A stretch of 64,000 nucleotides of DNA from Myrica gale (taxonomy: Eukaryota > Streptophyta > Magnoliopsida > Fagales > Myricaceae), in the NCBI GenBank assembly GCA_963930655.1, contig OZ005608.1:26189271-26253270 (forward strand), written 5' to 3'. Below the pieces are notes generated by a model. That model ran no database searches, was not told the origin of the DNA, and saw only the letters and a list, made by a program, of their open reading frames with translations. The position numbers were made by a program, and so were the translations under genes. This document shows, in pieces, positions 9,968-20,365 of this stretch; positions within the stretch are counted from its first letter, which is position 1, and each line of letters begins with the position of its first letter.

Positions 9968-10541
9968 TAAGAGCATTCCTAGCAGTCTCTTTAAATTTGA
10001 CTCTCTACTTTAACCAAAAAACACACTTCTCTATTTTAACTATCAACTTTTAAAAAACATTCCCAGCAGCTTCTCTATTTTAACCATCTATTTTTACTAT
10101 TCTATTTAAATATTATTTTTTAAAGATTTCTTTATTGTTTCTCTAACATTTATATTTTTGAATATTCATTTTATTGTAATAGCCATATTTTTTGAATATT
10201 TGTATTATCTTAAAAAGATCGATTTTTAAATTTTTTATTTTACTAACTGTTGGAATTTTTAAAATTTTAAGAATGTGAAGTGAACAATAATTTTCTAAAA
10301 ATAAAAAAGAAAAAAGAAGAAGAAGAAAAAGAAAAAAATAAGATATATATTAATATTTTAAGATAGTGAGGTGAATAGTGACTATCTAAAAATAGAGAGC
10401 CACTATTCACTTCTTCAAAAATTTTGTTAAAAGTTGCTAAAGTAGAGAGGCTGTTGAGGAGTGTTTTTTGGCTTTTTGGTTAAATTGGCTCTCTATTCTT
10501 ACTAAAATATTAGAATAGAGAGCCTGCTAGGAATGCTCTAA
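9968..10541. mobile_element. hAT-type fold-back MITE
   Basis: The ends are inverted repeats: left TAAGAGCATTCCTAGCAG, right (reversed) TTAGAGCATTCCTAGCAGGC. Subterminal pairing includes CTCTATTTTAACC-type blocks and the segment GTTTTTTGG(C)TTTTTGGTTAAA. The 8 bp on each side, CAACTGCG (9960-9967) and CAGCTGCA (10542-10549), agree at 6 of 8, compatible with an aged hAT duplication. No coding capacity. Confidence 0.7.
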
Positions 10542-10924
10542 CAGCTGCAGTAATAATTCAATTTCTAACTCTATTATAAAGCTCCTGCTACCTGGCATGG
10601 TCCAAACGCCCCGTGTCCTTCTACCCACCTCTCTCTCTCTCTCATAGATAAACAGCCAGCACTCCTATACAGAAAACGTATAATGATACGTATGAACAAA
10701 AATCCATGCCATGGCAGAAAGTAGCGTATCAACAGTAAAGAGGGAGAGAGAGAGAGGGGGGGAAATTCTGTTGACAAAGAACAACTGCTGTGAACAAACA
10801 ATATGTCGAACGCTGTTGAAGTACAACTGCTGTGAACAATAGAGAAGGCTATATTTTACAAACTACTTACAATTCAGAAAACATCTGTCTCGACGATTTG
10901 AAGACCTGAAATGGCTTACACAGT

Positions 10925-11357
10925 TCAGACCAAAACAGCATAAGAGAAAACTGATACCATCACGGGAATGAAGGAGATGGACGAAGGACACGAGGCGGAA
11001 TAATTGTCATATGGCACATATCCGTAGGTAATGGGAGGAAGGTATTGGCAGCACTGAACAACCGTAGTTGGTGGACAGTTTCCTGAGCCAGCAGCTGTGA
11101 TGGTGGCGGCGATGACGCTTCATATGGAGGGTATTCGGCAAGGGATGGGGGTGGAGGCAGAGGCAGAGGCTGAGTGCCGTATAAAGGGTAGTCGGGGAGA
11201 GGTAGGGCTGGTGTATGGCATGGATATTGACAGTGCAGTTCGTACAAGCACTAGGTGAAGGCAAGACATCGCCAGAGGCCTCCCCTGTTGCCGAGCAACC
11301 AAGATTGGACACTGACAAACATAGAGCTATAACAAACAAATGATTTGCTAAAACCAT
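10925..11357 (-). pseudogene. Broken hydroxyproline-rich (extensin-like) secreted protein gene
   Basis: Three frames must be combined to read one protein. The first, from ATG at 11357, gives a signal peptide (MVLANHLFVIALCLSVSNLG) and then VLPSPSACTNCT. A second frame, from about 11238, continues CQYPCHTPALPLPDYPLYG and Pro-rich text with PPPPSLAEYPPY and SSPPPS. A third, from about 11100, gives GNCPPTTVVQCCQYLPP, then TYGYVPYDNYSAS, and a hydrophobic tail to TGA at 10925-10927. The Cys/Pro pattern is that of small secreted hydroxyproline-rich glycoproteins. Both switches are in the same direction, at non-homopolymer sites near 11235 and 11100, so real mutations are more likely than run-length errors. 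Its place between FLA1 and SRT1 matches an HRGP locus in Arabidopsis (At5g55750, from memory). Confidence 0.75.
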
Positions 11358-11359
11358 AT

Positions 11360-11990
11360 TTGATCCTTCCGATTGGAAACTCGAACTTAGAAGAAAATTT
11401 AGAAAGAGAGGCTGTAAGGAACATAGAATGTAAGCAGAAGCTATAAAAGGACACAGATGACTACACCTTTGTTCAGATTTATATCCCCCCAGCAACCAAC
11501 TATGGTTTGGATCTTTGACCTTTTTCTTCTACATCCCCCCCTTTGGTGCCGCATGGCAGACCATCTGTCATACTGCCATTCAAGTAGCGTACGTCTACAC
11601 TCTACACCAAGACAATTTCTTTTCCAATTTCCCATTTTTCCCCTTTTAGGAATTAACTTTTAGGAGCTATATACTTGCTAATATAGTAATGCAAATCGCA
11701 GAACATGGAGCATGGTTTAATCTGCAGGAGGCAACCCAGCCGATATGAAGCCCTTCAGCTCTTTTTACAGGCACAAAGTATATGGACTCTTACACTATCC
11801 TGCAGAGTAGAAACTCACATGCTAAAAAAGTGCCCCGACTTTTTGTCGGGTAGAGAAGAAAAAATGAAAAGAAAAAAAAATGCAATTGGTCACTTCTTTA
11901 TCTCATCAAAGAGCAAAGATGAGAATTTATTCATTGCATAAATCAACTAATACGGGAAATAGGAATTTGATAGAACAGACATCATTCTAT
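11360..11990. other. Intergenic between the HRGP pseudogene and the Nudix gene
   Basis: Presumed promoter of the minus-strand HRGP gene and 3' UTR of the Nudix gene. No other feature recognised. Confidence 0.45.
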
Positions 11991-11996
11991 TCTTAT

Positions 11997-14900
11997 CTAG
12001 GACTGATTGATAGAAGTTAGGGACTTGTTCAGATCCCGGCGGTTCAAATATAAATAATTCAAACTGTTGTTGAAAGTTGAGGTTATAGGCAACTGTGTTA
12101 ATCCAGTGTAGTCACCTTCTAACTTTGCCAATGATATGTCAGCAATGTACTTGAAAAGCTCGTGCTTCTGGGCGAAAGGTTGAGCTGCAAATTCCTCAAG
12201 CGGCATCCACTAAGGAGGAAAAAATTGGGTCCATGCCCCAAAAAATTATATCAATCAGTGGTGACATGGATTATGAGAGCAGGCTCATTAAGATAGTCAA
12301 CACATGGAACGACAAACAAAATTGTTTATGCCGAAGGTAGTATGGCTGTAAGGGGTTGCAAGTATCTGATCACAGCACATATCTTTTTGAAGGTGAGCCT
12401 TTAACAATTTTACTTTTCAACACTTTTTAACCTGATAAAAGATAAAATAAATAGTCGTGCAAAGCTATCTATCTAGAGTGCTCTGTTTTAGTAGGAGGGT
12501 TCAACCGCAACCTTGGCAGTATATAAAAGAGGACATTCAGGACCATATAGGTTTTCAATCTGATACTGCCAGATGATAAGTTTCCAAGTTGATCCTGTAT
12601 AAAGATCTCCTTGGGCAAAAAGCAGGCATTGGCACCTACATGCTCTGTGTGGAACAAGAAGTGGAAGTTCTCCTACTTCACCTCAAGCTAAAGTACTTAT
12701 CAGGTTTATTTTTTTTCCCAGCACCATTAGTTCCTCCTTGACAAAGAAAATCTTTTGAAAACATATGGGCACTAAATTTTTTATCAGCTAATGAGGATAT
12801 ATTCATGTAGGTGGAAGTTCATAATCTAGCACTATAACATCCGAATGTTTTATTGCCTTCTTACATATGTGAAACAAGTTTGGGTACTAATCTTAACGGT
12901 CAACTCAAAACCCAAAAACTGACCACAGCAAAACAAAGGTTCGCATGAAAATGCCAATCAAGAATTACCTGGGCTGGCCAATGAGCCTTTGGCTCAAAGC
13001 TACCTCCTTTCCCTTTAGAGAAAGAAATGACGGGGGTTCAAGTCCCCCTACCTACATACCTGGGTGCATGCTACCACAAATTGCACAATAAAAAAAAAAG
13101 GAAAAAATGAATTACCTGGGCTGCCTCAATCTCCAGTTCTTGCTTCTGGATATCAGAGGATAGAGCACGCATCATGCAAATGAAAAATAGATCCGACTTC
13201 TCAAAAAATGACTTGTGTAATTGCCTGAAAGATGAAAGGAAAAAAGAAAACTTGAATGCCTCAGGACTACTTTGACAAATTTGTGATTTTTTTTATTTTT
13301 TCTCTTTTGACAAACAAACTTAGCTATGTTGAGATTCAAATCTAGGACCTAGCCAAACTCCACCTTAATCCTTTACCACAGGAGCCAAGCCTATGGGCTT
13401 TTTGGTCTTAATTCTTAGCAATGTCTAGAAATGACTTTCCTTCCATTATGTATTCTCATAAAGCTCGACATATCCAAATATACGGGGTAAGATGGTTAAC
13501 TTTTCAGAATTTCTATATGCATAAAGCTAACTGTATCTGAGCAATTCTCATTTCTTCAGGGTCTCCTCATCGGTGGATAGACTCTCAGCTGATTGGGTAT
13601 ATAGATCTCAAAGGGAGAAGTATTTCATATGACTTCCCCCTGCTAAACTCTAAACTTATCCGTCAGATGACATTTGGGATGGAACACAGAAAGTAGAAGA
13701 AAACTGTATAAAGGTAAGAATAACAGGTCTTGAGGCACAACCCCTTCTATAACCACTGATATAAAATACCCATTTATATTAGAGTTATTTTGGAGAGACC
13801 AATTTTTTTTACCTGAATGCTAGTATCTCCAGGAATTCTGTGTCAATCTGAAGCAGTAAAAACCAGTTTCATTCATAAGACTATCCCACCAGCATAGAAA
13901 TTACAAGGTACATACAATATTTACCGATATGGATACACTTACTCCTGTTTCTTCTTTTACTTCTCTTGTAGCTGCCACAAAAATATCCTCACCCTGCAGA
14001 TTGGTAATATAAATGAATTCCAGTTAATGATTGATAAAAAATATGAGCCCCTTTGATGATTGATAAATGCATTTAGTTGTCGAATAATGAAAAGCATCTC
14101 GATTAAGGTGCATACCACATCAACAGTCCCGGTAGGAATTTTCCATACACCTGTTCCTTTGAATCTACCACTCTTTTCCTGAAGTACAAGCAACTAGTAG
14201 ATAGACAGAGAGAGAAAGAGTGAGAATCAAAATCAGCAAAAGGGAAGAGGAAGGGGGGGGGGGGTTCTGGGAATGACTCACAGCTACAAGCTCACAATGC
14301 ATGCTTATCCACAATGAATAGGATGATTGTTAGTTTCTACAGAGGAAGTACCCACCTCTCTTTTATCATTCAAGACAATAGCACCAATACTCACACGGTG
14401 TGAAGCATTTGCAGGAATAGTACTAGTGGTTTTAGGGATCCAGTAAACCAGCATCAGGTACTTTGGCTCAGCATGGTGGTACCGAAATCCCTCCTGCCAC
14501 CATTATAAAGATGCACTAAAGAGATCACAATTCCACAGAACAGAGGCATCAATCAACAATCGATGACATAGGAAAAAGATTTCCAAATTTGAAGTTTATG
14601 GTTGATCAGCTACCTCGGTCTTGAAAACAAATAGAGACAGAAATCTATGGTCACATCTAAATTCTTTTAAGCTAAAACTAACAAGTTGACAGGACTCAAG
14701 ATTCAGTGCCCAAGATCATGACTAACAACTGCTGATCTCCTCTGTGGCAGATCCATCATGGTCAATTCAAGTCAAAGGAACATGCATTGAGATGCTAATT
14801 ATTACAGAAGGGCAACTTGACATCCACTTTTTATGACCACTCCTTGTCACCAGTAAGTTGTTTAGAAGCAGAAACCGCGTACCTCAACTACAGGTTGGAC

Positions 14901-15522
14901 CAGATGTACAAGATCAATAGGCAGTTTAATCCACACGCCCTTCTTGCCCTGTGAAGTAAAATTAATTACTCATGTTAAGACAATGAATAATTTCTTTATT
15001 ATTTTCAAGATGTAAGAATCTGGGTAGTGACATCACAGCAAATCCACCTCGAACACTTCTCCATATGTACAATGAAACTTTCTATCCTAATAGGGCATCC
15101 TAAACTTATATATGAAACTTTAGAGTTCGAACAAGCTACAGTAAAAAGCGATGCCTTCTTTTCTATGCACGCCCCACCACTGAATGATCAGACATTCTAT
15201 CAAGTAATGCAATAACCTATCCAGTGGTTAAGCGGTACTGAATAAGAATAACAACCTGTTGCCTCCACGTAGAGATTGAAGCTCTAAGCAAAGTAATAAA
15301 TGCATTGGAGTCCATGGTCTCCTCCATGTCCACAATGACTCCTCCATGGTTGTCATTTGTTGCTGGGAGCAGTTCGACATGCTGAATTCCTTTTTCACAC
15401 ACTTGGTTCGGAACAGACATGGTTCCAATCGACAGAACTTGCAATCCAATGCACCCTGCTGCAAACATAGTCTGTTCAGCATATAACCATGGGGATCTCA
15501 AAATGAGACCTTCATGTAACAA
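11997..15522 (-). CDS. NUDT2: Nudix hydrolase (NUDT2-like), 8 exons
   Basis: Nudix enzymes of this clade cleave nucleoside diphosphates linked to another moiety, such as ADP-ribose or NADH. Exons (minus strand): 15522-15256, 14948-14883, 14493-14356, 14193-14116, 13993-13943, 13847-13813, 13224-13116, 12209-11997; all junctions are GT-AG and keep frame, giving about 318 residues. The N-terminal domain carries ELLPATNDNHGGVIVDMEET, then GKKGVWIKLP and HHAEPKYLMLVYWIPK. The Nudix box is intact, spanning exons 4-5: G179, E185, and REVKEETG at 193-200, the metal-binding helix. Downstream are EKSDLFFICMM, EIEAAQ and WMPLEEFAAQPF, as in NUDT2/NUDT10 relatives. The start is uncertain; Met codons at 15468 and nearby are alternatives, and 15523-16200 probably holds an untranslated exon. 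A SINE lies at the exon 7 donor. Confidence 0.88.
12977..13108 (+). mobile_element. SINE inserted at the exon 7 splice donor of the Nudix gene
   Basis: The 132-bp insert has a tRNA-like box B, GGTTCAAGTCC, at about 13035-13045, a box A-like TGAGCCTTTGGCTC segment upstream, and an A-rich tail at 13090-13107. It is flanked by a perfect 15-bp duplication, GAATTACCTGGGCTG, at 12962-12976 and 13109-13123. On the gene's strand this duplication reads CAGCCCAG|GTAATTC, so it contains the exon 7 donor. The SINE is antisense to the gene and lies in intron 7. Confidence 0.85.
13275..13402 (-). mobile_element. Second SINE-like insert in Nudix intron 6
   Basis: Read on the minus strand it begins near 13402 with GGCTTGGCTCCTGTGGTAAAG, resembling a tRNA 5' half, followed by a box B-like GATTTGAATCTC. 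It ends in an A-rich tail at about 13280-13300. It is a different sequence from the SINE in intron 7 and has the same orientation as the gene. I did not find a clear target duplication. Confidence 0.45.
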
Positions 15523-16200
15523 GCTGCACTACTGCCTTAACAAACGCTTAAATTCACGACTTTAGATGCCATAATGTTCTGTTGTCCTCTCACTCTTGTT
15601 GTTTCTACTCGAAGTAATGACTTGTTGGATGCAACAGTGGTACATCATCCATTCACTCTTCTTGTTTCTACTGAAATTCTCTTCATGTGAAACTCTAACA
15701 AAATCTACTATGCACAGCAAAAACATGTTTGTTGGCTCTTTCAATGAAATCTCTTAGTTCACGCAAAAAACGACAAGAAGAGAAGCAGCTGCAACAACGA
15801 CACCGATTACCATGCTATCTTAAACTTCTTGCAATTAATAAAGCTACGAAAAACCAAATAGTAAAACATCAACATTAATAGAACCAGATATAGCGTATAC
15901 GAACATCCAAAGTTAAAGATGCTTAAAATCCCTTGTCTTTGGGAGAATTAACGAAATAAAGAAACGTAGAAGATGATTCAGAGTAACATTGTCAAAATCA
16001 ACAAGCACAACACTGCAAAAATATATATGCTATTATTCCGAATACAAATAATGAAATAACAAAGCCTACGGCTTAATTTGTGTGAAAAAACAGAGAATTA
16101 GGGTTCTAACACACAGCTCTAGATTTGAAGGCGAAACTTTCGTTGTCTTTGTTACAGAGACGCTGAGTGGCCGTTGAAGCACGATCGATTTTCGGCCTGT
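15523..16200. other. Nudix gene upstream region
   Basis: Probably the 5' UTR, with an intron, and promoter of the minus-strand Nudix gene. No upstream coding exon could be assigned. Confidence 0.4.
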
Positions 16201-17290
16201 TCCAGCTGCCTATCTATAGGGACGGCTTTGATAGTAGTTAGATGCCGGGAAAACTACACTGCGACGAGTGCGAGGTGACGTAGTTCCACCATGTTGGAAG
16301 ACCAACGGGATCTATCGGAGTCTTCAGGCTTCAGCTGGGTCCCGCTTTTGAATCCGTACGTGGACAGAGAAGAGCGAGGAGGGACCACGCTAAAGTGAAA
16401 AAGGGCGCGAGGAATAATAGTTTTGGAGGATGCCTTATAGAAGAATTTACAAATGTATCCTCATTCTGAAACTCTGGCTGTGAGGACAATAACGTATTTT
16501 CGTGCTCGGAGGTCCAACTGGCGCAGCTTTGTGGCCTGGGTCTGTTTTAAAGCGGTCACAAATTGAATTGTCAGAAATGACAAATGAGACCTCAATAATT
16601 GCGTGCATAGAGCTTTTTAAATGCGAGATGTAGGAGGGTAATTTTGAGATTGAGCTACTTAAAAGGGCAGCGCGACGCCTGTGAGCTTTCAGACGCTTTG
16701 TGCGACTGATTCGATTCTTAAAATTCTTGTTAGCGTTTGTTCATTTGGATTTCTACGAATAATTCAGTTTCAATAGTTACAACATTACGATGGTGCGTTT
16801 TGTCTTCAAAATTTTGAACTTGATCTTTTAAAATAAATATAATGTAATTTTTTTTTCTATTAAATCATTACTTTTCACTATAATAAATATAAAAAATTTA
16901 TTCAAAATTTATGTCTCTTAATTTTTTTTATCAATTTTAACTACCTTAAAATTTTAACACTCAAACACAACCTGAATACGTTAGATCCTCTCTATGGGGA
17001 TCTTCTGGATGCAAATTGCTTTGAATGCAGTCAAATAGAAAGTTGACACAAAACAGTAAGTACTAAATCCGAACCTTACTTTCATTGAAATTTTGTTTTT
17101 AAGGACAACACGGTTATTCAGACCAGTTTACATACACATCGACAAATTATATAAGCTTTGAAGTTAATGATCGGGTAAGTCTCTAGTGACCCTAGAAGAG
17201 ATTAGTACAAGTGATCATTAGAGAGCAAACTCAAGATCTGACCAGTTGAACTACTTGTTAGAGTTTGTTCGTTTGGATTTCATCGAATAA
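16201..17290. other. Intergenic with a short direct repeat
   Basis: No gene. A segment of about 42 bp with GTTTGTTC, TTTGGATTTC and CGAATAA occurs at about 16726-16770 and again at 17252-17290, directly before the MITE. The repeats are imperfect. Confidence 0.45.
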
Positions 17291-17470
17291 GGGGTTGTTC
17301 GGTATTTTAGTATTCTCAGGATTTTTTGAATTCTGAGAATACACAAACCGAACATGTTTTTTAACCTCACCTAAAAATAACTACTGCACGCATACCAATA
17401 AAGTTAACATCGCCTAAAAATTCTCAAAACACAAAAAAATTCTCAAAATACTAACCAACCGAACATCCTC
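17291..17470. mobile_element. Tourist-like (PIF/Harbinger) MITE
   Basis: A 180-bp fold-back. The left end is GGGGTTGTTCGGTATTTTAG and the right, reversed, GAGGATGTTCGGTTGGTTAG. TAA is duplicated on each side (17288-17290 and 17471-17473), the 3-bp duplication typical of PIF/Harbinger MITEs. No coding capacity. Confidence 0.75.
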
Positions 17471-17473
17471 TAA

Positions 17474-19357
17474 GAACTCTATAATTAGAAATAGGTTTAG
17501 TATTGAGTAATTACACGATCGATCATAAGCGAAAAGAAAAAAATTTCAATTCCCTAACCAGTTGAATCTCACATAAGTATAAGAATGGTTTTATTTTTTA
17601 TTTTTATTTTTGTTAAACATGGTTGGTTGTGCCTATTTGGGAATTGGGATTGAATTCCATGTGAATCAAATGTCGGTACATATGCATGATGAGTAGGTGA
17701 AATAGTGCATTTCTATATATGCTAGAGATTCAAAAAAGGTAGTCCCATTCGATGCACATATATAGTAGTGGAACTATCATGCGGGGTTGAAAGAATGGGA
17801 CCTGACTCTCCAATGTCTATTTGATTGACCCCCACCATTTTTTTCGCTTGGAAGCATGAAAAAGGTAAGGTCCTCACCATATATTCCAAACTAATGGTCA
17901 CAGCTATGATTCTTCATAGAAGATATATTCAAATCTTTGGAGACTTTGGTCTTGAGATATTATGGGCTTGAAAGAAAACAAAAAATCAAGACGTGTGCAG
18001 CAAATCGGAACTCTATGGTCATAGTGCTTACCAGTAGTGAAATGTTCCAGAGTGCAAATCATTCAGGCATGTACTCCCGGCCAGCTTAACTCACAGAAGC
18101 CAGCAAGCACCAGCTAATGCCGTGACCCGTACATTAGAATTCCCAACTTTAAAACGCTGTTTAACATTTTGCAAATCCAATCAAGTTTTACTGTACGAGT
18201 CTCTGCTTTACAGATAATTGCATGGCTGGAACTGCAGCGACTTGAATGAGACTAATCTCCTCACCCATTCCTTGAATATCCTGAGGAAAACAGCGGGGTG
18301 ACAACACAGGTCCATTGACCCTTGGTAAAACAGGGAGAACAAGAAAGCTTCTGAGAAAATAAGTTGTTTTTCCTTTGATTGGTGGAAACAAAGACAAAAA
18401 TTACGGTTGATGAATGTTTTTGTTTTTGGGTAAAAAGTAGAAGCAATACGACAACCACCCGTTTCTGATAATAAAAAAACACTGCCTAGTGCCTACGATG
18501 TTAGAGCCTGCACTGTTCTTTGTTACGAATCGTCTGCTGGAAGAAACAGGTGGCGGGGGGCCTGTGGGCATTGCAGGTGGAAGCTAGGGAGCATGATTGA
18601 AATAGAACACGGTGGAGGAACAAGAGCCAATTAGTTTACGTTTCTTGAGCTAGATATATATGAATAAACAACATTTGTTAGGAAAATTAGGGTAAAAAAT
18701 TATATATATATTTTATGTTGGATTGGAGTTATAAAGGTAGACTTGTTTTCCTTTCCCAGACTTCTTTGTTCTCGTAGGCTTATGTAAACAAGTTGTATCT
18801 TCCTTAGTAAAGATTAGAGATGTAATATTCTACTCAGTTGTTCAACAAAGAGTTGAATTAAGGAAGTTCATTTACATCTCGAATCGCCTATAAAGAAGGA
18901 TTTGGAATATTTTTTGAAGTAGAAGTATCCTACAGCTGGATCAATTTTTCACAATCAGCAAGGAAGATCCAGTTCATAGATTGACATGGGTTAAAAAATG
19001 GAGGTGGCATCTTTGTATAGGGAGGAGGATAATTTAGAATAGAGTTACTCTTCAATTTAGTGCCTGAATTCGATGATCTAAATCTGTGAAAGATAGATAC
19101 ATAATATAAATCCCACAACATTTAATGCGGCTAGTATTAATTATCAGACAAAGTGGACCCTTTTATGGGAACCATGTCGATCTATCTCTAAATTAAATAA
19201 CGCAATAAATTAGAGATGATTTTGATATGATAATCTATAGGTGTGTTTATGACTGTAAGTAGATCCAGTTTAGAGAGGTAGAATTTACAGATTGCTAATA
19301 AATTCAGTTCGAAAGTCAAAGTTATTTGAAAAGTCCGATTTAGACCCTAAAACTAAT
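17474..19357. other. Intergenic, no gene recognised
   Basis: Nearly 1.9 kb of AT-rich spacer. Short open frames near 18190-18480 show no family features. No repeat termini were found. Confidence 0.5.
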
Positions 19358-19360
19358 TAA

Positions 19361-19557
19361 GGCTGTGTTTGAGAAGTAAAATTTTAGGATTGTTAAAATT
19401 TTAGGTATTGAGGTTGATGAAAAAGTGAAGAGAGGGGGAATGTTTTATATTTTTTTGTAGTGAAAAGTAATGATTTGATGGAGAGAGATATTATATTGTA
19501 ATTTTTTATTATGATAAAATTTTAAGAGATGTAAAATTTTAAGTGTCAAACAGAGCC
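19361..19557. mobile_element. Tourist-like (PIF/Harbinger) MITE
   Basis: A 197-bp fold-back: left GGCTGTGTTTGAGAAGTAAA, right (reversed) GGCTCTGTTTGACACTTAAA, with AAATTTTA blocks pairing inside. The flanking TAA is duplicated at 19358-19360 and 19558-19560. Confidence 0.8.
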
Positions 19558-19560
19558 TAA

Positions 19561-20365
19561 GATCCTTTACCAGGAGTAGGTGTATTGGTGCAATGCACTT
19601 TAACGAATGGCTTAAACCTCTCAAAGACATAAGCCACTGTGCACCAAAGGGATGCTTATTTATTGCTGATGCCACAACTATAAACCAGAAATAGAACCTG
19701 TTTTACTATTGATATCTCACGAGTCACAACTACTCTTTTTAATTCCAAATTCTTTTATTCCTCTGAATGATAGGATTGTGGATTAGTAGATGGATTTTTT
19801 AAATTAAAAAAGATAATTATTTTAACGTTTTGATTGTTTTTAGGTAATAATGAGAGTTCTATGCTTTAGAGTTATCAGAGTAAAACTGAACTTAAATCTA
19901 TTTGTTAAGACTCGGAAGACTACCTCAAGCCTGATACACCATGTGCTGTGAATTTGTTGGAAACAAAAGAAAATGAAAGAGAAGGGTTGGCTGCAAGATC
20001 ATGATGGGCAAATTAAAAATGTCAAATTGCAGTGTTATGGAAAAAAGGAAAGAAAGGAGAAAAGAAATAAAGACTAACAAAAAAAATCCAATAAAAAGGA
20101 AACTCAGGGCACTGTGGTAAATCTTGTAGACGTGAACGAGGGAAATTCTTTCCTGTTATGTAGGAGAGGCAAGTGCCTATTTGCTTTCGGGGTCTCCTTA
20201 AAAGAAGCAAACTACGCGCAAACGTTATGTGAGGCAATAGAGGGAAGAAACTAAAGGGACTCGCTATTCCAACCTTCGTTCTGATCAACTCTCTAGAGAG
20301 AGAAATTGATTTTTTTTTAAGAGAGAGAAGGAGCTGTAGAAAGCAGCAAGAGTCAGTCAGTGACC
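19561..20365. other. SRT1 upstream region
   Basis: Spacer and presumed SRT1 promoter and leader. A GAGAGAGA-type stretch lies just upstream of the ATG. No TATA box could be assigned. Confidence 0.45.

Noticed and set aside
12985-13045. True tRNA gene
   Set aside because: Box B is good, but no cloverleaf can be formed by eye, and the poly(A) tail with target duplication shows a SINE.
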